Below, piece after piece: positions 14,198 to 23,352 of a DNA stretch of 47,509 bases. Below the pieces are notes generated by a model. That model did no database searches. It saw nothing but the letters and a program-made list of their open reading frames with translations, and had not been told where the DNA came from. Position 1 is the first letter of the stretch. Every line of letters starts with the position of its first letter. The translations under genes and the position numbers were made by a program. This DNA comes from a bacterium (GTDB taxonomy: Bacteria > Bacteroidota > Bacteroidia > NS11-12g > UBA955), in assembly GCA_029945665.1 (NCBI GenBank), contig JAQSCZ010000019.1, positions 1 through 47,509 on the forward strand, given 5' to 3'.

Positions 14198-15019
14198 GTG
14201 CAAGTGTTAAAGTCTCTTAAACCCTCCTCTCCTATTCTAAAAAAGTATATTGAATGCTTTTATTTTTATTCCGGTGAATCAAGTTCCTCACTCCGCTATT
14301 TAGCATTCCCTCATTTCAATACTTGTCTTTCAATTTTCAAGGGAATTACCATTCAAAGACAAGCGTCACAATTGAAAGTTATTGAATCAAACAGCAATGC
14401 ACACTGTATGGAATTCATTGGTAAATACATGGGTCCTGTATTGATTCAATACGAAGGTAAATGTGAAGAAATTTCTATAATCTTTAAACCATTAGGTATT
14501 AACCTATTTTTAAAAGACTATACTCAACCCATTGAGCCAAACTTTTCGAAACCCATTACGGAAAAGGCATGGATTGATTTCATTGAAAATTTTTTTAAAC
14601 ATGACTTTGATTTAAAATCGTTGGAAACATTCCTCATTTCTCAATATCGCGAAACTTTTGAATATACTAAACTACAAACGTCGTTATTGTTACTTAATGG
14701 CCTTGATGGCAATAAATCAATTGCATCCATAGCCTTGGAATTGGGATACAATCCAAAAACATTTCATAGAAATTTTGTAAAACACATGGGATGCACACCC
14801 ATTGAATATAGAAGAATTTGTAAGTTTAGAAATTCTGTTGCCACTAAACTCAATGAAAATAATATAAAATCGCTCACTGACTTAACCTATGAAAATGGCT
14901 TTTTTGACCAAGCACACTTCATTAGGGAATTCAAAAAACTCACTAACCTCAATCCAAAAGCCTATTTTAAGGCCGTTCATAAAGTGGATGGTGACAAAAT
15001 TGTTTGGAAAATACTTTAG
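14198..15019 (+). CDS. AraC-family transcriptional regulator (DUF6597-type sensor domain)
   Basis: The product has 273 residues from GTG 14198; GTG 14204 is also possible. Residues 1-150 have the pattern of the DUF6597 ligand-binding region, with P-H-F-N-T-C-L-S-I-F and I-F-K-P-L-G-I-N-L-F. The AraC DNA-binding domain occupies about 165-265. Its first helix-turn-helix is K-S-I-A-S-I-A-L-E-L-G-Y-N-P-K-T-F-H-R-N-F-V-K, and its second ends F-D-Q-A-H-F-I-R-E-F-K-K-L-T-N-L-N-P-K-A-Y. Its target is unknown. The next gene (15084) begins 64 bp downstream, so both may share a transcript. Confidence 0.9.
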   Translation: MQVLKSLKPSSPILKKYIECFYFYSGESSSSLRYLAFPHFNTCLSIFKGITIQRQASQLKVIESNSNAHCMEFIGKYMGPVLIQYEGKCEEISIIFKPLGINLFLKDYTQPIEPNFSKPITEKAWIDFIENFFKHDFDLKSLETFLISQYRETFEYTKLQTSLLLLNGLDGNKSIASIALELGYNPKTFHRNFVKHMGCTPIEYRRICKFRNSVATKLNENNIKSLTDLTYENGFFDQAHFIREFKKLTNLNPKAYFKAVHKVDGDKIVWKIL

Positions 15020-15083
15020 TGTCCAAAAAATACAATTTCAACTTAATAGATGGTGTTTCCTTTGTATAAAAATTCAATCAAAA

Positions 15084-15326
15084 ATGAAACAACCATTCAA
15101 CAAATTTCTTTACATAGGTTTTCTAATTTTGGGAGCCTATCAAGCGCTATTTTCCAAAGACTATATGCAAGCAGCTGCGTCGCTTGGAATAGCACTTGCT
15201 TTTGATCCTTTCGACCAAGAACAGGCTTGGAATTTGAGACCAATATGGCAAAAAATAGTTTTAATCATTCATTTGGCTTGTGTAGCAGCAATGTTTGGCT
15301 TCGGAATAGGACTCGATAGTAGATAA
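15084..15326 (+). CDS. Small two-helix membrane protein
   Basis: From ATG 15084 the product has 80 residues. Hydrophobic stretches at about 9-20 (Y-I-G-F-L-I-L-G-A-Y) and 58-75 (I-V-L-I-I-H-L-A-C-V-A-A-M-F-G-F-G-I-G) flank a central loop with A-F-D-P-F-D-Q-E-Q-A-W, W-N-L-R-P and W-Q-K. I recall similar short proteins in Bacteroidota but no function. It follows the AraC gene on the same strand. Confidence 0.75.
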   Translation: MKQPFNKFLYIGFLILGAYQALFSKDYMQAAASLGIALAFDPFDQEQAWNLRPIWQKIVLIIHLACVAAMFGFGIGLDSR

Positions 15327-15475
15327 TCAATTAGTTTTAAAATATTTTTACGAAAGACTAATATAACTTTTTAAGAGACTTCACTTTTACTCAAAGTGAC
15401 TTTTCAACACTTCATAAAATATAAACGTGAAATTTTTATTAATTTATTAATAAAAGTAAAAAAATATTATTTCAT

Positions 15476-15625
15476 TCTATTCATGCATTGCTTGAAAAAA
15501 TCATTGACCTTCTCGGTATGCAACAAGAAAAGGCTATTGATGTATCCAATTTATTATCGGGGGTGTATACTTTATATATCCAAGGTGATGGATCAAACAC
15601 AATAAGACGATGGGTTAAATTGTAG
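15476..15625 (+). pseudogene. Relic of a T9SS type A sorting domain
   Basis: The frame ending at the TAG 15623-15625 reads E-K-I-I-D-L-L-G-M-Q-Q-E-K-A-I-D-V-S-N-L-L-S-G-V-Y-T-L-Y-I-Q-G ... R-R-W-V-K-L. That is the second half of a type A sorting domain: D-L-L-G, then D-V-S-x-L-x-S-G-x-Y, then a terminal K-L. No signal peptide or long upstream frame is attached. It is followed 35 bp later by a terminator-like hairpin. It looks like the 3' end of a lost T9SS cargo gene whose terminator has survived. Confidence 0.65.
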
Positions 15626-15660
15626 ACTTTACAGACTATTCTTAAATCTTATATCATAAA

Positions 15661-15691
15661 CCTTCTCAATTTAAATTGGGGAGGTTTTTTT
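15661..15691 (+). terminator. Rho-independent terminator-like hairpin
   Basis: CCTTCTCAATTT pairs with AAATTGGGGAGG (two G-U wobbles) and is followed by seven T. It sits after the T9SS relic. Confidence 0.7.
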
Positions 15692-16277
15692 ATTCATGTG
15701 GATTTATAAAACGAATAATTAAAATCCCTGCATCAAAATTAGAACTTCACATCAAATTAAAGAAATTAAGAGATATAAAGCTTTAAGTATTCTTTCTGAG
15801 AGGCATTAGTTTTTATTAAAAGTTTTTATCATAAAATGAATTACTAAACTTTTTGCAAGAAATTGGCATAGTTTAATTTTATTTGATTTTTTAACGATAA
15901 AATAAAATACAAAAATATTAACTGGTTGAGGGAATTTAACTCGACCATTCTATCAATTACTTCATGCCTTTTTCAAAATCGAATCGCAAAATATTGCTTT
16001 ATACTTTGCAATAAACCAATAAATATTAGCAGTCATTCGGAAGCTAATTGGATTGCCGTTTCATTTGTATTCAGTTAGGTTAGGATGCTCAATATGTTGA
16101 TATTTATGAAACTTGTATTCCCATTTTTTTGTTTGATTTAGTGCAGTACTAATATCCAATATAATATCCTATTTTTGAAAACTACTTGTTAGGTTTTCGG
16201 CCTATAACGCAATTACTAAAACTGATTTTTCTCGCAAGTATAGAAAGGCAAAACAAATCATTAATCAATCCATAAAT
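15692..16277. other. AT-rich intergenic region without a gene
   Basis: About 590 bp with no supported ORF. The only structure I see is GTTAGG-7 bp-CCTATAAC at 16188-16208, an inverted pair of attC-like cores in the opposite order. It lies 70 bp before the next gene. Confidence 0.4.
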
Positions 16278-17219
16278 ATGCAAACAATTTTAGGCTCTGG
16301 AGGGGCCATAGGAACAGAGTTAGCCAAAGCTTTAAAACAATATACTACTGACATTAGACTAGTTAGTAGAAACCCAAAAAAGGTAAACGAAACAGATAGC
16401 TTATACCCTGCCGACCTTTCAGATAAAAGCCAGGTAAATAAAGCAATTGAAGGTAGTGAAATATGTTATTTAACTTTAGGATATGACTACAACACAAAAA
16501 TATGGCAAGAAAAGTGGCCCGCATTGATTAGAAATGTGGTAGAAGCATGTATTAACCATAAAACAAAATTGGTTTTCTTTGATAATATTTATGCGATTGG
16601 AGGTGAAAATGTGAGGCATATTACAGAGCTCTCTCCAATAAGCCCTAGCAGTAAAAAAGGAGAAGTACGTGCATTTGTTGATCAACATATTCTAGATCAT
16701 ATTGAGACGGGAAAACTAGAAGCCATTATTGCAAGATCACCAGACTTTTTTGGTCCTGGTAAAAAAGAGACAAGTTTGGTTTTGAATTTGGTCTATGACA
16801 ATCTCATTAAAGGTAAAAAAGCGCAATGGTTTTGCAATGCCGATGTGATTCATACCATGGGTTATACCCCAGATCTTGCATTGGGCACTGCCATGCTGGG
16901 CAATACCCCTGATGCATATAACCAGATTTGGAATCTTCCTGTTGATATGCATAATCTTACAGGCAGAGAATGGGTTGCATTATTCGCTACAGAATTGAAA
17001 ACATCTGATAAGGTAATGGTATTGCCAATGTGGGGCCTTAAATTATTAGGATTATTTATTCCAATAATGAAAGAGATGCCCGAAATGATGTATCAGTTTG
17101 ATAGACCTTATAATTTTGATTGTACCAAATTTATGAATAGATTTGAGTTTAAAGCGACTAGTAATATAGATGCTGTTAAGTTCACTGTTGACGCCTTGCG
17201 AGATAATGTTAGCCAATAA
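16278..17219 (+). CDS. NAD(P)-dependent epimerase/reductase-like (extended SDR) protein
   Basis: The protein has 313 residues. It begins with the Rossmann loop L-G-S-G-G-A-I-G-T-E-L-A-K-A-L, then R-L-V-S-R-N-P and A-D-L-S-D. C-Y-L-T-L-G-Y-D-Y occupies the usual beta-4 position, and V-F-F-D-N-I-Y-A-I-G-G lies where extended SDRs place the start of the catalytic region. I-I-A-R-S-P-D-F-F-G-P-G matches the R-x-x-x-x-x-G-P loop of epimerase-like proteins. The classical Y-x3-K pair is not evident. The substrate is unknown. It stands alone between two gene-poor gaps. Confidence 0.85.
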   Translation: MQTILGSGGAIGTELAKALKQYTTDIRLVSRNPKKVNETDSLYPADLSDKSQVNKAIEGSEICYLTLGYDYNTKIWQEKWPALIRNVVEACINHKTKLVFFDNIYAIGGENVRHITELSPISPSSKKGEVRAFVDQHILDHIETGKLEAIIARSPDFFGPGKKETSLVLNLVYDNLIKGKKAQWFCNADVIHTMGYTPDLALGTAMLGNTPDAYNQIWNLPVDMHNLTGREWVALFATELKTSDKVMVLPMWGLKLLGLFIPIMKEMPEMMYQFDRPYNFDCTKFMNRFEFKATSNIDAVKFTVDALRDNVSQ

Positions 17220-17543
17220 GCGCATTGTAAGAAATTGGCCCTTAACCGATGTATTTATGAGATTAGAGATTCTGTCATTTCTTAGCTTCACAATTTTACA
17301 AAATGTTTATTTATAATAGGCGAGGACAAAATATAAATGATAATTAAATGCTTAAAAAATTAAATTAAATTCCAGACATTTTGCTTTCAAAACTTACATG
17401 GATCAAGCGTAATTTATTAAGCTAATGGAACCTGCTCAACCCGAAGGTTTTATGTCATTACTTTCGATAATGGGTGTAGTTTATCTGTGAGTTTAAATTA
17501 GCCGAGGTACAATATCTATAAGAAAAATGCATACAACAATTCA
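17220..17543. other. Intergenic region, nothing recognised
   Basis: 324 bp of AT-rich sequence without a supported ORF, terminator or promoter match. Confidence 0.4.
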
Positions 17544-18083
17544 ATGAAGACTAAGCTATTTAAAATAACAATATCAATAATCACACTGACAATACTTATT
17601 CTGAATAGTTGTCAATTTGCAAATTCAGAAACATCGGAAATAGGATCTATTAGCGCACGTTGTTTAGATAGCCTCGCTTGGGGGAAAATTTGCCAACAAT
17701 ATTCAACTGATAGTATAAAGAAGTCGAAACTACTTGCTGAATTGGAGAAAGTGAAAAATCATTTCATAAAACCTCAATACATACTTTATTTCAAAGATGA
17801 ACCAGAAGAAATAATTGGATGTGATTGGTCTTCAATTCGTGTCGTTTATAACGCAAGTATTGCCAACCAAACCCTTACTGGATTAGATCCACTTTTGGGC
17901 AATGGCGAACAAAAAAGAATTAGAAATAGAGTACTAAAAGAAATCATGAAATACCAGTGTGAGGCAGGTAAAATGGAGACAATTAAGGCAATGAAAGCGG
18001 AGGTGCCATACGCAGAATCTCATAAAAATTATCCTTTAAAAATAAAGCCTGAAATGATTGAACCAAATTCTAATGAAAAATAG
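17544..18083 (+). CDS. Putative lipoprotein, function unknown
   Basis: This 179-residue protein has an N-terminal signal sequence I-T-I-S-I-I-T-L-T-I-L-I-L-N-S-C. The lipobox L-N-S-C predicts lipidation at Cys23. The mature part has I-S-A-R-C-L-D-S-L-A-W, P-Q-Y-I-L-Y-F-K-D-E-P-E-E-I-I-G-C-D-W-S-S-I-R-V-V-Y-N and a Lys-rich tail ending P-N-S-N-E-K. Three further Cys (about 41, 51, 95) and one near 149 may form disulphides. I do not recognise the family. It is monocistronic as far as can be seen. Confidence 0.7.
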   Translation: MKTKLFKITISIITLTILILNSCQFANSETSEIGSISARCLDSLAWGKICQQYSTDSIKKSKLLAELEKVKNHFIKPQYILYFKDEPEEIIGCDWSSIRVVYNASIANQTLTGLDPLLGNGEQKRIRNRVLKEIMKYQCEAGKMETIKAMKAEVPYAESHKNYPLKIKPEMIEPNSNEK

Positions 18084-18545
18084 AATTGTCAATCAAAATT
18101 ATTAGCAATTGCGTTTTCATACCAACTATTTCTGCCAAGTTATCGTTTAAAAAATTCCAAAATAAAATTCCTATTTTGGTTGGATTGAGAAGCTTGGAAA
18201 ATAATTTCCCGTAAGCCTTCAATGGCGATAAATATTCAGTAGATATGCAAAATTAATGTGATTGCACTTTAGCAAGATCTACTATTCTATAGACTGCTTT
18301 TGGATAATTGGAACAGGCGCTTGTAGCAGCCATAAAAGCAAGCAGGAATCATAAATTAAAGCTGATTAACTAGAAGGAAAACAATTAAAAAAACAATGTT
18401 TCATTTAAACAATGTTTGCCCTTTTTTATCAGACTATAAAGTGTAAATAATATAAGTATTCTCGATTGGCGTGTAATGGTTTACCAATTGAATTTTGTCA
18501 GTTTTGTGATTAAATTTTCTAAATAAATAATTTAAATTAAAAAAA
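18084..18545. other. Intergenic region with an AT-rich hairpin
   Basis: 462 bp without a gene. It contains the hairpin at 18391-18417, listed separately. The 20 bp before the next start are A-rich and nearly lack G. Confidence 0.4.
18391..18427 (+). terminator. AT-rich hairpin with T tract, possible terminator
   Basis: Two copies of AAACAATGTTT separated by CATTT can pair with each other at 10 of 11 positions and are followed by GCCC and six T. It lies 308 bp after the nearest upstream stop, so it may end an unseen short transcript. Confidence 0.4.
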
Positions 18546-19043
18546 ATGAAAGCTATAATAAATCAAAAAATCGAAAAGCTATTGGAAATGGCAAAAGATT
18601 CACGTGTTTGTATGTTCATCACCCACGAAAAAAACACTGAAAATTTATCTGGTAGACCAATGGGAATCAGTAAAATTGATGCAGATGGAACCCTGTGGTT
18701 TTTTACAAAAGCATCGTCTTATAAAGTTGAAGAAATAGGAGATAGTCAAAAAGTATCCATTGCCATTGCCAACGAAAGCAGTCAGAATTATCTTATGATA
18801 CATGGCAATGCAACCTTGGTAAATGACAAAATTAAGATGAAAGATTTGTGGAATAATTTTATGAAAGCATGGTTTCCACTTGGCCTCGAGGACCCCGATA
18901 TAACTTTGATAAAAGTTGTGCCGAGCGAAGTTAATTATTGGGATAGTAGTTCCAATAAAATGGTTGTACTTTTTAATCTGATAAAAGCAATTGCAACTGG
19001 TAAAGTATATGATGAAGGTGAACATGGAAAAATCAATTTATGA
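18546..19043 (+). CDS. Pyridoxamine-5'-phosphate-oxidase-fold protein (general stress protein 26 type)
   Basis: The protein has 165 residues, the usual length for the GSP26 subgroup. Recognisable parts are S-R-P/G-R-P-M-G-I near 36-42, D-G-T-L-W-F-F-T near 48-55, V-S-I-A-I-A-N, Y-L-M-I-H-G-N-A and M-K-A-W-F-P-L-G-L-E-D-P-D-I-T-L-I-K-V. The split-barrel fold binds a flavin, probably FMN, in relatives, and the group is linked to stress conditions. It is followed by a DJ-1/PfpI-family gene 25 bp later (or 20 bp overlapping if that gene starts at 19024), so they probably form an operon for stress or carbonyl damage. Confidence 0.88.
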   Translation: MKAIINQKIEKLLEMAKDSRVCMFITHEKNTENLSGRPMGISKIDADGTLWFFTKASSYKVEEIGDSQKVSIAIANESSQNYLMIHGNATLVNDKIKMKDLWNNFMKAWFPLGLEDPDITLIKVVPSEVNYWDSSSNKMVVLFNLIKAIATGKVYDEGEHGKINL

Positions 19044-19068
19044 AAAACAGATAAGCATTAAACAAATT

Positions 19069-19785
19069 ATGAAAATATTAATGGTATTAACATCACACAG
19101 CGAGCTAGGAAATACAGGAAAGAAAACTGGCTTTTGGGTCGAAGAATTTGCAGCACCTTATTATACACTTAAGGATGCTGGGGCGAGTATTACTGTTGCT
19201 TCACCTAGAGGTGGACAACCTCCCATTGATCCATCTAGTATGGAGCCGCTTAATCAAACAGAAGCAACGCATCGCTTTGACAAAGATGAAGTTTTAAAAA
19301 AATTACTAGCTCATTCAGAAAAATTATCAGAAGTATTAGCCGATGATTTTGATGCTGTTTTTTATCCCGGTGGCCATGGTCCATTGTGGGATTTAACCGA
19401 TGATAAAAACTCAATCGCCTTAATTGAAAATTTTTGGATCAACAAGAAACCTATAGCTGCCGTTTGCCATGCACCGTCGGTATTATTAAACGTAAAAGAT
19501 AAAAAAAATACCCCCTTTTTAAAAGGCAAAAAAGTTACTGGTTTTACTAACAGTGAGGAAGAAGCTGCCGGGCTAATAAAAGTAGTGCCCTTTTTATTGG
19601 AAGATGAATTAAAAAGCAAGGGAGGTATCTATTCTAAAAAAGAAAACTGGGCTTCTTATACTGTATCAGATGGTTTATTAATAACTGGACAAAATCCGGC
19701 ATCTTCAAATGCGGTAGCAGAAAAACTACTAACACTTTTAACCGCAAATAATAGCATGAAAATGAATCACAGTGATAACTTATAA
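19069..19785 (+). CDS. DJ-1/PfpI-family protein (HSP31-like glutamine-amidotransferase fold)
   Basis: From ATG 19069 the protein has 238 residues beginning K-I-L-M-V-L-T-S-H, the standard start of the family; ATG 19024 would add 15 residues. The nucleophile elbow A-A-V-C-H-A-P-S-V-L has its Cys in the strand-turn-helix, with F-Y-P-G-G-H-G-P-L-W-D-L before it and G-F-T-N-S-E-E-E-A-A after it. This is typical of the YhbO/Hsp31-like branch, which includes methylglyoxal-handling chaperone proteins. The C-terminal G-L-L-I-T-G-Q-N-P-A-S-S fits too. It is coupled to the stress-protein-26 homologue upstream. Confidence 0.9.
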   Translation: MKILMVLTSHSELGNTGKKTGFWVEEFAAPYYTLKDAGASITVASPRGGQPPIDPSSMEPLNQTEATHRFDKDEVLKKLLAHSEKLSEVLADDFDAVFYPGGHGPLWDLTDDKNSIALIENFWINKKPIAAVCHAPSVLLNVKDKKNTPFLKGKKVTGFTNSEEEAAGLIKVVPFLLEDELKSKGGIYSKKENWASYTVSDGLLITGQNPASSNAVAEKLLTLLTANNSMKMNHSDNL

Positions 19786-20191
19786 AATGAATTTCAAAAA
19801 TTGACCGCATATAATGTACTATTATAAGCAGCCATTCATTACTTTCTAAACCATTGCTATATATGAATGTGGCATGTATAAATAGCATGATCCATCCAAA
19901 GAAAATTGCAATTCAAGCCTTCAAACTTACTCGAAAAACTAAGTTGAGAGGCATACAAATCGATTCCGTATTTATCATCAAAAGAAAAAATATTTACCTT
20001 AGTAAAAAACATTTGTATATTTGAAAATACATTTACAACAAAATAATATTAAATGGTTTCTTAAGGCAAAAAATGACCGCAATACTTATTTGCAAGTTAT
20101 CCAATGAAAAAGTTGTAAAATTAAAATTACAAGCCATGGATAAAACCCATTTAAAAGTTGTAAATATGCCAATAAGACCTATAAAAACGAT
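19786..20191. other. Intergenic region with a -7-like box
   Basis: 406 bp without a supported gene. TATATTTG at 20016-20023 fits the Bacteroidota -7 consensus, but no TTG lies about 19 bp upstream. It could serve the gene at 20192 with a long leader. Confidence 0.3.
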
Positions 20192-21787
20192 ATGAAAAAA
20201 AACTACTCATTCCTGTTTTTTTTAATTTTAAAAACGATGACTGGCTTTTCTCAACCTGCCAATAACAATATTTCAAATACAAGTTTTTTTGCAGGCGAAC
20301 CCTATCTCGCAGTCAATCCAAGTAATCATCAAAACATTGTCATTGCTTGGATGGCTTTAGATTTTTCAACTGGTTTTCGAGTCGCCATAAAAAGTAAAGT
20401 AAGCTTTGATGGAGGCAATACTTGGGGCAATCAATACATACAACCTCATTTCGGGGCCACCTGGCAGTCGGCGGATGTTTGTTTGCAATACAGACCCAAT
20501 GGAACACTTTACCTCACATACATCGATTACCGTGAAGCACCAGATTCGGGTGGCGTCTATATTACACATTCTAAAAATGGTGGAATTACCTGGACATTGC
20601 CAACAAGAATTTGGAACGGATTAACTGAAGATCCAAGCAAAAGACCCTTTGATAGACCTTGGTTAGCTATTGATAATTCAGCGACTTCGAACGGTGGCGC
20701 ATTTTATATGACTACTAAGCCAGCACCGTGGATTGCAGCGCCCAATAGACCCTATCTCAAAACATCATTAGACAGTGGACAAACATGGAGTAACTATCGA
20801 AATATTGACACCTTCAATTATTTAGTAGGTAATCTTGCTGCACCTATGGCATTTCCAACTGTTTCGGCAGATGGGGCATTGTGTATTGCCTATCCAAGCT
20901 ATCTGACTTCTCAATTTGTTTATCCAAAATATTTATTAGCAAAATCCTATAACCGTGGCGCAAGTTTCCTGTATTACGACTTATTCATAAATCCTGTAAG
21001 TGTAACAAACTCAGAATACAAATTAGGTTATCGCTTGGCTGCAAATCCTTCGAACGCGAATCAATTGGCCTTTGCTTTTATTGCTCAAACAAATGGCGAT
21101 CCAGATGTTTTTTTAACAACTACAAATAACGGGGGCATTTCGTGGAACAAGCCAGTAAGAGTAAACGATGATTTAATTTCGAATGGAAAAGGCCAGGACA
21201 TGGTATGGGTAAATTATGACAATAACAATAAATTAGTCTTAACTTGGCGAGATAGAAGAAACGGCACAGGTTCGGGTTTTTATCAATCAAGCGATACTTA
21301 TTGCGCAGTTTCAACTGATAATGGCAATACGTTTCAAACGAATGTTCGGTTAAGTAATGCAACTGTGCCATTTGATTCCATATTAACGCAATCTGGCAAT
21401 GATTTTCTTTCCAACCAATTCTTAAACGATACCATTTATTCTGCATGGGGCGATGTAAGAACTGGCAAACTCAATATTTTTTTTACCAAAACTGCTTATA
21501 CAACAGGAACAGGCCTTCTCCCTATAAATATCAACGAAGGATTATTTTCTATCTATCCAAATCCAGCAAGTAACAAACTAAACTTTACTTATTCTGACAA
21601 CAAAATAAAAAAGCTTGAAATAAAATTATTAAATGCAACTGGGCAAGAAGTTTTAAGTAAGGAAATATTGCTTAATTCTCATGAATTTTCACTTGACGTA
21701 TCGCATCTGTTACCAGGCATTTATTTTGTAAATATAATTGCAGATAAACAAAAACAGTTCGAGCAGACAATAAGTATAAGCAAATAA
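20192..21787 (+). CDS. Sialidase-fold (BNR repeat) secreted protein with T9SS type A domain
   Basis: The protein has 531 residues. A signal peptide (1-20, ending T-G-F-S-Q) is followed by a beta-propeller with Asp-box repeats S-x-D-x-G-x-T-W. Examples are S-F-D-G-G-N-T-W near 69, S-K-N-G-G-I-T-W near 127, S-L-D-S-G-Q-T-W near 193, T-N-N-G-G-I-S-W near 311 and S-T-D-N-G-N-T-F near 379. The last 80 residues are a type A sorting domain (I-Y-P-N-P-A-S-N-K-L, L-L-N-A-T-G-Q-E-V, L-L-P-G-I-Y-F-V). The protein is probably a surface or secreted glycan-related or adhesive propeller. Catalytic sialidase residues (R-I-P motif, Tyr/Glu pair) are not apparent, so activity is not claimed. Confidence 0.85.
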   Translation: MKKNYSFLFFLILKTMTGFSQPANNNISNTSFFAGEPYLAVNPSNHQNIVIAWMALDFSTGFRVAIKSKVSFDGGNTWGNQYIQPHFGATWQSADVCLQYRPNGTLYLTYIDYREAPDSGGVYITHSKNGGITWTLPTRIWNGLTEDPSKRPFDRPWLAIDNSATSNGGAFYMTTKPAPWIAAPNRPYLKTSLDSGQTWSNYRNIDTFNYLVGNLAAPMAFPTVSADGALCIAYPSYLTSQFVYPKYLLAKSYNRGASFLYYDLFINPVSVTNSEYKLGYRLAANPSNANQLAFAFIAQTNGDPDVFLTTTNNGGISWNKPVRVNDDLISNGKGQDMVWVNYDNNNKLVLTWRDRRNGTGSGFYQSSDTYCAVSTDNGNTFQTNVRLSNATVPFDSILTQSGNDFLSNQFLNDTIYSAWGDVRTGKLNIFFTKTAYTTGTGLLPININEGLFSIYPNPASNKLNFTYSDNKIKKLEIKLLNATGQEVLSKEILLNSHEFSLDVSHLLPGIYFVNIIADKQKQFEQTISISK

Positions 21788-22150
21788 ATTAAAGCATTGA
21801 TTTGAAACTTAATAGAACTGATATAAAATTTCAAAAGTCAACGCATCCCCAAAATTTAAACTTTTAGAAAAAGGCGTCATGAGGTATTGTGAATGGCTAA
21901 ATGATAGATTTTTTGACTTGAATTTTTATTTGATTTTAAAGACTCATGGTATTAAATAGTATTCTATCAACGGTCGCTATTAGGAGAATTCCAGCAATAA
22001 AATTGAATTTGACAAATATTATACAACATGCCTACATTCTAAATATTTCGGGTATTTTTGCCCCTTGTAAAATGTAGTTTCATTTAATAAAATTAGTTTA
22101 ATGCATAGAACAATTTATGATTGATATTACAAACTAGCACATAGTAAACA
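21788..22150. other. Intergenic region with a -7-like box
   Basis: 363 bp with no gene. TATTTTTG at 22053-22060 matches TAnnTTTG and lies 91 bp before the acyltransferase start. A -33 TTG at the usual distance is missing. Confidence 0.35.
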
Positions 22151-23293
22151 ATGGATAAAGAGAAGATTTATTTTCCTAACTTAAATGGACTAAGATTTAT
22201 TGCGGCATTATTAGTGATTATCCATCACATTGAGCAATTTAAGTACATCCTAAAAGTTAGCACCTATTGGGGGAAAAGTCCCTTTATCGGAATTATTGGT
22301 AATCTTGGAGTTGTTATGTTTTTTGTATTGAGTGGTTTTTTAATAACTTATCTTTTACTATCGGAAGAGCACGCTTTTAAAACAATTAGTATCAAAAAAT
22401 TTTATATCAGAAGGATACTGAGAATATGGCCATTGTATTTTATGCTAATTTTAATTGCATTCTTAATTCTTCCTAATATTAGTTTGTTTACTTTACCGGG
22501 CTATGGCAAAGAGGTTGTATATAGCAGTTTGTTATTGAAACTGGTTTTATATGCACTCTTTTTCCCTAATTTAGTATTGTGGCTAGTCGGTGTTGTTCCT
22601 TACGCTTCCCATACCTGGTCAATTGGCCTAGAGGAACAATACTATTTAATATGGCCAGTGCTTCTAAAGTATTTTAAAAAGTATCGGCTGCTTTTAATTG
22701 TATTGATTATCTTAATCTATATGGGTTTTGCACAATTTCTCGAGACGCCCTATTCAGACTTTATTCCTCACAAAAATGTAATTGTTGCGCTCTGGGGTTG
22801 CTTCAATATCGATTGTATGGCTATTGGGGGTTTTTATGCCATCTTACTCTTCAAAAAAAATTGGATACTCTCTTTGATAACCAATACTTACTTTTTCTAT
22901 CTAACCATTTTGTTTGTATCCGCTCTAATGTTCAAAGGGATATTTGTTCCAATTATACATTATGAATTTTATGCTGTTCTGTTTGGAATAATCATTTTAA
23001 ATTTTGCTGTTAACAAAAAGATGCACCTTTCGCTTGAAAACAAAGTAATGAATTATTTAGGCAGCATATCGTATGGTTTATATATGTACCATTCAATTGG
23101 CATTGTTTTATCCATAGCAATTTGCATCTCTCTCAATTTAACAAGCAATTGGTTTATTTATCCAATGTGTTTTATAATTACCATTTTGCTTGCTTCCATT
23201 TCATTTAAATATTTTGAAAAATTCTTTTTGAAATTCAAACCGAAATTCTCTCCTATCATTAGTGGAAATGATACTAAAGTAGAGAAATCATAG
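22151..23293 (+). CDS. Acyltransferase-3 family membrane protein (OafA-like)
   Basis: The protein has 380 residues and about ten membrane helices. The start N-L-N-G-L-R-F-I-A-A-L-L-V-I-I-H-H is the family signature, with the conserved His in helix 1. It is followed by G-V-V-M-F-F-V-L-S-G-F-L-I-T-Y and by the loop F-Y-I-R-R-I-L-R-I-W-P-L-Y, the R-x-x-R-I-x-P-x-Y/W motif. H-T-W-S-I-G-L-E-E-Q-Y-Y lies further on. Such inner-membrane proteins transfer acetyl or other acyl groups to surface sugars. The acceptor is unknown, because no polysaccharide genes are nearby. Confidence 0.92.
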   Translation: MDKEKIYFPNLNGLRFIAALLVIIHHIEQFKYILKVSTYWGKSPFIGIIGNLGVVMFFVLSGFLITYLLLSEEHAFKTISIKKFYIRRILRIWPLYFMLILIAFLILPNISLFTLPGYGKEVVYSSLLLKLVLYALFFPNLVLWLVGVVPYASHTWSIGLEEQYYLIWPVLLKYFKKYRLLLIVLIILIYMGFAQFLETPYSDFIPHKNVIVALWGCFNIDCMAIGGFYAILLFKKNWILSLITNTYFFYLTILFVSALMFKGIFVPIIHYEFYAVLFGIIILNFAVNKKMHLSLENKVMNYLGSISYGLYMYHSIGIVLSIAICISLNLTSNWFIYPMCFIITILLASISFKYFEKFFLKFKPKFSPIISGNDTKVEKS

Positions 23294-23352
23294 ACCTTAA
23301 ATGCTATCGCTTGAGTGGATAGATATGCACCAATTCTATTGGTTCTAAATGT

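Noticed and set aside
14889-15083. N-terminal extension of the small membrane protein frame
   Set aside because: It overlaps the AraC gene in another frame; the ATG at 15084 starts the conserved-looking part.
15396-15605. 69-residue + strand ORF
   Set aside because: It covers the T9SS relic in another frame; the relic frame has recognisable family residues, this one none.
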